Source: Clostridiales bacterium
GTDB taxonomy: Bacteria > Bacillota > Clostridia > Lutisporales > Lutisporaceae
Assembly (NCBI GenBank): GCA_012842725.1
Contig: DUSG01000006.1
Span: 1 to 15,329 of the forward strand
Reading direction: 5' to 3'
Length of the DNA stretch: 15,329 nt
Shown: positions 1 to 4,759 of the stretch, one piece after another
Layout of the letters: every line of letters starts with the position of its first letter
Position numbering within the stretch: position 1 is the stretch's first letter
Program-made: the position numbers and the translations under genes
Notes under the pieces: generated by a model
What the model was told of the DNA's origin: nothing
The model's database searches: none
The model's input: the letters and a program-made list of their open reading frames with translations, nothing else

Positions 1-1626
1 CGCTAAATTAACAGCATTTTCAAATAATGTTGTCATGCCATTTTTTACCGCAACGCTTCTTATTATATCTGCTGAACTTTTATTATTAACTAGTTTCCTT
101 ATTGTTTCATCCATGAATAACACTTCATGAACAGCTGTCCTCCCCTTATATCCTTTTATACATTTATCACAACCATTTGCTTTAAAGAGTCTAATATCTT
201 TTTGTTCCTTAATACCCAAAAGCCTTTTTTCTTCTTCACTGGCCAAATAACTAGTTTTGCAGCTATTGCATAATACTTTGACAAGTCTTTGGGATATTAT
301 CCCTGTTATAGATGAAGACACCAAATAAGGTTCAATTCCCATATCTATGAGTCTTATAATTGTTGATGCCGTATCATTGGTATGAATAGTTGACAATACA
401 AGATGTCCTGTAATCGAAGCTCTTATTGCAATTTCTGCTGTCTCCGAATCTCTTATTTCTCCTACCATAATAATATCTGGATCCTGTCTCAATATAGATC
501 GAAGTCCATTTGCAAAAGTAAGTCCTGCTTTTGTATTAACTTGTACTTGGTTTATACCATATATTTTATATTCTACTGGATCTTCAACAGTAATAATATT
601 TTTCTCTCCTTTATTGAACTCTTTCAAAATGGTATATAATGTTGTAGTCTTTCCGCTTCCAGTTGGCCCAGTAACTAAAATTATTCCATATGGTTGTTTT
701 ATTATTGCATTGAATAATCTAAAATTTTCTTTTGAAAAGCCTAAGTCTTCTTTTTTATAATAAAAACTATCTCTATCTAATAATCTTATAACAATCTTCT
801 CACCATAAACCGTAGGTAGAGAAGATATTCTCATATCAATTATTCTTCCTTCTACCTCCATCTCTAATCTTCCGTCTTGCGGTAACCTTCTTTCAGCAAT
901 ATCCATTCTACCCATAATCTTAATTCTTGTAACAATAGCAAGATGACTCTTCTTTGAAAGCTTTAGAATTTCTTGAAGATCTCCATCTAATCTAAAACGA
1001 ATCCTGATATCATTTTCATAAGGTTCTATATGTATATCACTAGCTCTCATGTTCACAGCTTGTCCAATTATTGAATTAACAAATTTAACTACTGGTGCAC
1101 TGTTTACATCTGATAGTTCATTTTCATCTATATCATCAATATTGCTAGACATAAAGTTTTCTTCAAATTCTTCAATTACTTTCTTTGCTCCTTCTCTAGT
1201 GTAATGCTTATTAATCATATTATTTATTGAATAGCTAGAGGAGAGAGCTATGTTTACTTTCATTCCTGTGAGTAGTTTAATATCATCTATAGCAAAAATA
1301 TTAAACGGATCATTCATAACTACCAAAAGTTCTCCATCTTTAATATCAATAGGTATTAAATTATATTTTCTTGCTATATTCTCGGGTACTAGAGCAATAA
1401 TCTTTGGATCTATATGATAATTAAATAAATCCACTATAGGAATATCAAGGTGTTTATTAAATAAATCCAACATATCTTCTTCTGTTAGATATCCAAGATC
1501 AATCAAAACTTCTACAAGTTTTTTACTTCTTGAACTTTTTTGTTTACTAATTGCTGTTTCCAATTGTTCTTTTGTTATTTTGCCGGAATTTAATAATATA
1601 TCGTCTAGCCTAAAATCTTTTCTCAT
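1..1626 (-). CDS. pilB: PilB/GspE-type secretion ATPase, 3' end cut by window edge
   Basis: Hexameric cytoplasmic ATPase that powers assembly of type IV pili or a type II secretion pseudopilus. I translated 542 codons from the ATG at 1626 and the frame is still open at base 1, so the C-terminus is missing (family members are usually around 550-570 residues). An N-terminal MshEN/GSPII_E_N-like region covers about residues 6-150. Walker A is GPTGSGKTTT at about 320-329. The Walker B stretch RQDPDIIMVGE lies at about 380-390, and the His box GHLVLSTIHTND at about 407-418. Two CxxC pairs (C453/C456 and C486/C489) form the tetracysteine zinc site typical of PilB/GspE and absent from the retraction ATPase PilT. 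AAGGTGG lies about 5 nt before the ATG. A terminator-like hairpin separates it from yqeG upstream, so it probably starts a separate pilus operon that continues beyond the window. PilB is more likely than GspE in a Gram-positive organism. Confidence 0.9.
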   Translation of the reverse strand, partial: MRKDFRLDDILLNSGKITKEQLETAISKQKSSRSKKLVEVLIDLGYLTEEDMLDLFNKHLDIPIVDLFNYHIDPKIIALVPENIARKYNLIPIDIKDGELLVVMNDPFNIFAIDDIKLLTGMKVNIALSSSYSINNMINKHYTREGAKKVIEEFEENFMSSNIDDIDENELSDVNSAPVVKFVNSIIGQAVNMRASDIHIEPYENDIRIRFRLDGDLQEILKLSKKSHLAIVTRIKIMGRMDIAERRLPQDGRLEMEVEGRIIDMRISSLPTVYGEKIVIRLLDRDSFYYKKEDLGFSKENFRLFNAIIKQPYGIILVTGPTGSGKTTTLYTILKEFNKGEKNIITVEDPVEYKIYGINQVQVNTKAGLTFANGLRSILRQDPDIIMVGEIRDSETAEIAIRASITGHLVLSTIHTNDTASTIIRLIDMGIEPYLVSSSITGIISQRLVKVLCNSCKTSYLASEEEKRLLGIKEQKDIRLFKANGCDKCIKGYKGRTAVHEVLFMDETIRKLVNNKSSADIIRSVAVKNGMTTLFENAVNLA

Positions 1627-1671
1627 AATGCCACCTTCTTATATAGCAGCAGAACTAACTTGCTTTTATAT

Positions 1672-1702
1672 CAAAAAACCAACTAATCAAAATAGTTGGT
1701 TG
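1672..1702 (-). terminator. Rho-independent terminator-like hairpin between yqeG and pilB
   Basis: On the minus strand a perfect 9-bp stem (AACCAACTA / TAGTTGGTT written on the plus strand, 1677-1685 and 1693-1701) encloses a 7-nt loop and is followed by six T residues. It lies 47 bases before the pilB start codon. It could end yqeG transcripts, or act as an attenuator in the pilB leader, because its 5' arm has a competing upstream partner (see the leader entry). The stem is GC-poor, so its strength is uncertain. Confidence 0.6.
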
Positions 1703-1743
1703 CTTCACATAACTTATATGGTATAAGCACCCATATGCAACCA
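1697..1743 (-). promoter_or_regulatory. Possible antiterminator pairing in the pilB leader
   Basis: The minus-strand segment 1703-1697 (GCAACCA) is complementary over 7 bases to an upstream segment at 1743-1737 (TGGTTGC). Bases 1697-1701 are also part of the terminator stem, so the two pairings exclude each other. Between them lies a further 6-bp stem (ATATGG / CCATAT), and a second CCATAT copy further upstream, near 1765, could compete for it. This is the layout of an attenuator, but I recognise no riboswitch class (it does not match my recollection of c-di-GMP-I, c-di-GMP-II or preQ1) and cannot compute folding energies. Confidence 0.3.
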
Positions 1744-1840
1744 TAATTTATTATGATATTTTATATGGCATGCTTATAATATTTTTTATTATTCTATGTT
1801 TTTCGAAATAATCCTCCAATATTTCCAAAATTATTCATAA

Positions 1841-2341
1841 TTAATCTATTTCTTTTAGAATCTTTTTTATTAATATTTTTTCTAGTTTTCTTACAATTCT
1901 TGTCCATACAAATTCTTTACTGCTAATGGGATTAACCAATATTGTATAAAGTCCCAAACGATTACCACCTAATACATCTGTGAATATCTGATCGCCAATA
2001 ACTGCAGTATTTTTACTATTTGTCTTTAATAGTTTCATTGCTTTTATATATGGAGATTTTTTAGGTTTGCCTGCATTATGTATTGCCGGTAAATTAAAAA
2101 TCTCATTGAATTTATCTACTCTTTTCTTGGTATTATTGGATATTATACAGATTTTAAATCCATCTTCTATAAGATTATTTATAAAAGTGAATACCTTATT
2201 ATCTGCTTCTTTTTCTTCCCAAGGTATCAGAGTATTATCAATATCTATTATTATACCTTTTATTCCCATATCTTTCAGTTTATTACGGTCCACAAAAAAA
2301 ACAGATTCATAGTATGAATCCGGAATCAATAGCTTTATCAT
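1841..2341 (-). CDS. yqeG: YqeG family HAD-type phosphatase
   Basis: Small cytoplasmic phosphatase of the HAD superfamily (YqeG/PGP1-type), 166 residues, close to the usual family length. Motif I is DIDNTL (about residues 34-39), with the nucleophile and acid/base aspartates two residues apart. Motif II is ISNN (about 63-66), the motif III lysine lies in NAGKPKKSPY, and motif IV is GDQIFTDVLGGNRLG. The reading frame stays open further upstream to 2452, but that part runs through the sigK 3' end. I chose the ATG at 2341 because AGAGGTG stands 4 nt before it and the family's N-terminus starts there. It begins 10 bases after the sigK stop codon, so it is probably cotranscribed with sigK. The physiological substrate in bacteria is uncertain; relatives in plants and fungi dephosphorylate phosphatidylglycerophosphate. 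Confidence 0.88.
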   Translation of the reverse strand: MIKLLIPDSYYESVFFVDRNKLKDMGIKGIIIDIDNTLIPWEEKEADNKVFTFINNLIEDGFKICIISNNTKKRVDKFNEIFNLPAIHNAGKPKKSPYIKAMKLLKTNSKNTAVIGDQIFTDVLGGNRLGLYTILVNPISSKEFVWTRIVRKLEKILIKKILKEID

Positions 2342-2351
2342 ATTACACCTC

Positions 2352-2753
2352 TTAACTCTCTGAATAAAGTTCCTTATACAGTTTTTTAATAGCTCTTTTT
2401 TCAATTCTTGATACATAGGATCTTGATATTCCAAGCATAGCAGCAATCTCACGTTGAGTTTTACAAACTCCGTTTATCAAACCATATCGAAGTTCTAATA
2501 TTTGTCTCTCTCTATCCTTTAAAATAGATTGCATTTTTTGGTACATTTTTTTTATTTGAATTCTAAGTTCCACTTCATCCAAAATTAAATCTGTGTCACT
2601 TCCCAGAATATCTATCAACGAAATCTCATTTCCTTCTTTATCAATACCTATAGGTTCATTTATCGATATTTCTGATTTTATCTTCTTAGAAGCCCTAATT
2701 GTCATTAATATTTCATTTGCTATATTAACATAATGGAAACATAAAATTTTCAT
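2352..2753 (-). CDS. sigK: RNA polymerase sigma-K, C-terminal half (3' part of split sigK)
   Basis: Encodes the C-terminal part of the late mother-cell sporulation sigma factor. The open frame is 133 codons, but only the last 120 (from Glu-Ile-Leu-Met at about base 2714) are sigma-K; the first 13 residues are read from the end of the intervening element and have no sigma similarity. It carries the end of region 2.4 (EILMTIRASKK), the linker DPIG-like segment NEPIGIDKEGNEISLIDILGSD, and region 4.2 with the helix-turn-helix TQREIAAMLGISRSYVSRIEKRA. Alone it would lack the core-binding and most -10-recognition regions, so it should be inactive until DNA excision joins it to 4353-4691. The joined protein is 233 residues. 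The open frame overlaps the 3' end of the recombinase gene; I see no convincing ribosome-binding site for independent translation from 2753. Confidence 0.92.
   Translation of the reverse strand: MKILCFHYVNIANEILMTIRASKKIKSEISINEPIGIDKEGNEISLIDILGSDTDLILDEVELRIQIKKMYQKMQSILKDRERQILELRYGLINGVCKTQREIAAMLGISRSYVSRIEKRAIKKLYKELYSES
2714..2734 (-). other. Attachment half-site at the sigK C-terminal junction
   Basis: Minus-strand AAATG (plus-strand CATTT, 2714-2718) is shared with the other junction. Next to it inside the element is the arm TTATGTTAATAT (2733-2722), which contains the recombinase stop codon. In the predicted excised circle this arm pairs 10/12 with the arm at 4338-4349 across a 10-bp spacer whose central dinucleotide is AA, inside the shared core. 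Codon phase confirms the site: crossing over here gives Asn-Glu at the same position where the B. subtilis sigK is interrupted. Confidence 0.75.
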
Positions 2754-4068
2754 TTAAGATTATATCAATTCTTTTGCCATCCCACAATATATTTGGCATT
2801 ATATTCCTTATAAAATTTCTTTTGTTTTCAATGCTTATGAACTCCCATATTTCATCACTAATAAAATTAATATTAAGAGATGTCATAAGTTTTTTTAAAT
2901 ATTCTATAATCTGTTTATCAACAGTATTTCCATTAATATTTAAAATATCACATTGAAGTTTCTTAGTTTTTTCTTTCTTCTCACATATATAATAAAAGAC
3001 CTTTTCGCCTTTTTTATTATATCTTTGCAATGATTTCGGTCGCATAAAACTTCCGCATTTTTTGCATTTAAGAATTCCAGAAAGAAGAGCGAAAATGTTT
3101 CTGCTTCTTTTATAAGCATTTGACTTGTTTCTTTCTAATAGGTTTTGGACTTCTATCCATTCAATTCCCGGTATAATACCTTCGTGTTTCCCAACAGCCA
3201 CTATCCACTCATTTATATTCCTATTGATGTTTTTTTTGCTTTGACTATCTTGCTTAGTTTTGTTATAAGCAATGATACCATTTCTCCCATTAAAATCTTC
3301 AGGCTCTGCATATATACTGTACCCTTTTGAATTCAGATACATTAGCATTTCTTTATCAGCTGTTGAATATATTGGATTCTTCAGGATCATCTTTATTGCA
3401 TTTCTGCTAAACATTTTGCCATTTTTTGTTTTAATGTCATTTTTTATAAGATACCTTTCCACTGCAGTCAATGACTTATATAATAAGAATTTTTTGTATA
3501 TTTCTTTTACTAATATTATCTCATTTTCTACTGGAAATAATTTATATTCTTTCTTTCCTTCTTCTGTTATGATAGCTTTTGATATAAATCCTGTAGGAGG
3601 ATTCCCTCCCAACCATCGCCCAGATTTAGCCAGTTGAAGCATATTGTCTCTTATCCTTTCTGCTATTGTTTCTCTTTCTAACTGAGCGAATACTGATGCA
3701 ATGTACATCATTGCTCTTCCCATAGGAGTTGTTGTATCGAATTGTTCTCGAATAGATACGAAAGCTACATTTTCTTTTTTTAGTATTTCTACCAAGTTTA
3801 AGAAATCTAATACATTTCTGCTTATCCTATCTAATCTATAGCATATAACGACATCAATCTTTTTTTCTTTTATATCTGCAAGCATTTTTTGAAATTCCGG
3901 CCTATTAGTATTGCTTCCCGAAAAACCTTCATCTTCATATATAATAAATTCATTTTCATCAATATTTAGATTGTTCATGCCATATTCTTTGCAAAGTTTA
4001 ATTTGATTCTCAATACTTTCTCCTTTCCCTGTAAATTTACTTTTTCTAGAATAAATTGCTGCTCTCAT
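2725..4068 (-). CDS. spoIVCA: Large serine recombinase of the skin element (SpoIVCA-like)
   Basis: Site-specific recombinase expected to excise the element from sigK. It has 447 residues. The resolvase catalytic domain spans about 1-145, with nucleophile Ser7 in IYSRKS, the arginine motif YRLDRISRN (about 78-86) and MGRAMMYIASVFAQLERE (about 116-133). The Recombinase domain (about 155-260) is followed by a zinc ribbon with C335xxC338 and C362/C373. The C-terminal tail after the ribbon is short (about 70 residues) and lacks a long coiled coil. The start ATG at 4068 overlaps the stop codon of the upstream 70-residue gene as ATGA, which suggests translational coupling. The stop codon lies 7 bases from the attachment core and forms part of the attP arm. 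The symbol is given by analogy to B. subtilis on the basis of position; orthology in the strict sense is inferred. Confidence 0.9.
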   Translation of the reverse strand: MRAAIYSRKSKFTGKGESIENQIKLCKEYGMNNLNIDENEFIIYEDEGFSGSNTNRPEFQKMLADIKEKKIDVVICYRLDRISRNVLDFLNLVEILKKENVAFVSIREQFDTTTPMGRAMMYIASVFAQLERETIAERIRDNMLQLAKSGRWLGGNPPTGFISKAIITEEGKKEYKLFPVENEIILVKEIYKKFLLYKSLTAVERYLIKNDIKTKNGKMFSRNAIKMILKNPIYSTADKEMLMYLNSKGYSIYAEPEDFNGRNGIIAYNKTKQDSQSKKNINRNINEWIVAVGKHEGIIPGIEWIEVQNLLERNKSNAYKRSRNIFALLSGILKCKKCGSFMRPKSLQRYNKKGEKVFYYICEKKEKTKKLQCDILNINGNTVDKQIIEYLKKLMTSLNINFISDEIWEFISIENKRNFIRNIMPNILWDGKRIDIILNENFMFPLC

Positions 4069-4277
4069 TTTTGGTCAAGCTCCTTAAAGCTTAAGATATT
4101 TTTCATTATATCATCATAATAACTCTTTTTTTCTTTATCACTCATTGCTAAAGATCTAATTTGCTCTTTCATAAGTTTTTCTAAAGCTTTCAATATTTTT
4201 TTTCTTAGATTCTTTAATTCTTCATCAGAAGTTGGCATACTTAGATTTATGTCATATTTACAATTTTTCCTGCCCAT
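4065..4277 (-). CDS. 70-residue charged protein, candidate recombination directionality factor
   Basis: Unrecognised small protein, 70 residues, mostly predicted helical, rich in Lys and Glu, with a core KNLRKKILKALEKLMKEQIR and no membrane segment. GGGAGG stands about 7 nt before the ATG at 4277. It is the first gene of the element and ends in an ATGA overlap with the recombinase, so the two are made together. In C. difficile the skin element encodes a small protein (CD1234) that acts as the directionality factor making the recombinase excise the element in the mother cell. Position, size and coupling make this the natural candidate for the same role. Residue-level similarity to CD1234 could not be tested here, so the function is inference; a small transcriptional regulator is the main alternative. 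Confidence 0.8.
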   Translation of the reverse strand: MGRKNCKYDINLSMPTSDEELKNLRKKILKALEKLMKEQIRSLAMSDKEKKSYYDDIMKNILSFKELDQK

Positions 4278-4304
4278 AAAAAAACCTCCCTCTTCCCATA
4301 TTTA

Positions 4305-4333
4305 TTTATATGAGAACTAAGGAGTATTATGTT
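4305..4333 (-). promoter_or_regulatory. Candidate sigma-E-type promoter of the element's two genes
   Basis: On the minus strand AACATAAT (4333-4326), a 13-bp spacer and CATATAAA (4312-4305) resemble the sigma-E pattern (-35 with central ATA, -10 near CATACAAT, spacing 13-15). It lies 28 bases before the 70-residue gene. The -35 part is immediately next to the attachment arm at 4338-4349, so recombinase bound there might compete with RNA polymerase. Several mismatches; the call rests partly on the expectation of mother-cell expression. Confidence 0.4.
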
Positions 4334-4337
4334 ACTT

Positions 4338-4356
4338 TTATATTCATATTGCATTT
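4338..4356 (-). other. Attachment half-site at the sigK N-terminal junction
   Basis: Minus-strand AAATG core (4356-4352), CA, then the arm ATATGAATATAA (4349-4338). Compared with the reverse complement of the arm at the other junction, 10 of 12 bases agree at symmetric distance from the central AA of the core. The stop codon of the truncated sigK reading frame (TGA, 4346-4344) is inside this arm, so the element itself supplies the stop. Confidence 0.75.
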
Positions 4357-4691
4357 TCAATACAACGGGCAGCATAAGTAGCTAATCTTGTACCCTTCTC
4401 GCCTTTGAAAGTTATAATGGCTTTTATAAGTCCTATAGTTCCAATAGATATTAAATCATCACTTTCTTTGCCGCTACAGAATTTTTTCACAATATGTGCA
4501 ACCAATCTTAAATTCCTTTCTATTAAAATATTTTTTGCATCCTCATCGCCGTTTCTATATCTCTCCAAATAATATTGTTCTTCTTCAGGTGTAAGAGGTT
4601 GAGGGAAAGAATTTGTATTCTGAATGTATCCAAAAATTAGAATAATATCTTTAATTGCTCCTGCAATCAAAGTCCAAATAAATGTCAGCAT
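4344..4691 (-). CDS. sigK: RNA polymerase sigma-K precursor, N-terminal half (5' part of split sigK)
   Basis: Encodes the first 113 residues of sigma-K plus two residues (Ala-Ile) and a stop read from the intervening element. Residues 1-21 are a hydrophobic pro-sequence (MLTFIWTLIAGAIKDIILIF) like that of B. subtilis pro-sigma-K, followed by the sigma-K-typical FPQPL. Regions 2.1-2.2 are visible as NLRLVAHIVKKF and DDLISIGTIGLIKAI, and region 2.4 breaks off at TRLATYAARCIEN. RLVAHIVKKF and FPQPL favour sigma-K over sigma-E. GGGGGG lies 7 nt before the ATG at 4691. It starts 65 bases after the penicillin-binding protein gene. The protein is non-functional until the element is excised; after excision the frame continues into 2714-2352. 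Confidence 0.94.
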   Translation of the reverse strand: MLTFIWTLIAGAIKDIILIFGYIQNTNSFPQPLTPEEEQYYLERYRNGDEDAKNILIERNLRLVAHIVKKFCSGKESDDLISIGTIGLIKAIITFKGEKGTRLATYAARCIENAI

Positions 4692-4722
4692 ATTGAACCC
4701 CCCAAAATAAGTGTCACTTTTA

Positions 4723-4759
4723 ATTATATGAATTATAAAAGTATTTTGTGTCTGTACTA
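4723..4759 (-). promoter_or_regulatory. sigK: Candidate sigK promoter with SpoIIID-like box
   Basis: In the 65-bp gap before sigK, minus-strand CATATAAT (4730-4723) matches 7 of 8 bases of the sigma-E -10 consensus; 14 bp upstream GACACAAA is a poor -35. TAGTACAGAC (4759-4750) matches 9 of 10 positions of the SpoIIID pattern WWRRACARNY as I recall it. A weak -35 compensated by SpoIIID is how B. subtilis sigK is controlled, so the arrangement is plausible. A 9-bp AT-rich inverted repeat (4737-4745 / 4763-4771) flanks the box and might end the upstream transcript weakly. Confidence 0.4.

Larger units (their letters stand above)
2719..4356 (-). mobile_element. Minimal sigK intervening (skin) element, 1,638 bp
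   Basis: DNA segment that interrupts sigK inside region 2.4 and must be removed in the mother cell to make a functional gene. The ends are defined by the AAATG core at 2714-2718 and at 4352-4356; because the core is a direct repeat, the element can be written as 2714-4351 or 2719-4356, in both cases 1,638 bp. It contains one recombinase gene, one small overlapping gene and a roughly 70-bp promoter/attachment segment. No phage structural, lysis, regulatory or toxin genes remain. The two genes run in the same direction as sigK. Inverted copies of TAACATAAT (2726-2734 and 4326-4334) lie near both ends. Removing the segment leaves sigK in frame (codon 113 Asn followed by Glu). Confidence 0.88.

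Noticed and set aside
403..639. Plus-strand 78-codon open frame at the left end
   Set aside because: It is antisense to the Walker B and His-box part of pilB, with composition typical of a shadow frame.
1794..1838. 14-codon open frame (MNNFGNIGGLFRKT) just after yqeG, before the pilB leader hairpins
   Set aside because: It could be a leader peptide, but it has a poor ribosome-binding site and its length is within chance for this composition.
2342..2452. N-terminal extension of the YqeG frame by 37 residues
   Set aside because: It runs through the sigK 3' end, lacks family similarity, and the ATG at 2341 has a clear ribosome-binding site.
3145..3637. Plus-strand open frames inside the recombinase gene
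   Set aside because: They are antisense to a strongly supported coding region, have no ribosome-binding sites and resemble no known protein.
2352..4691. Reading split sigK as a decayed pseudogene pair
   Set aside because: Both halves are full and motif-perfect, and the junctions share a core that restores the frame at the known sigK insertion point.
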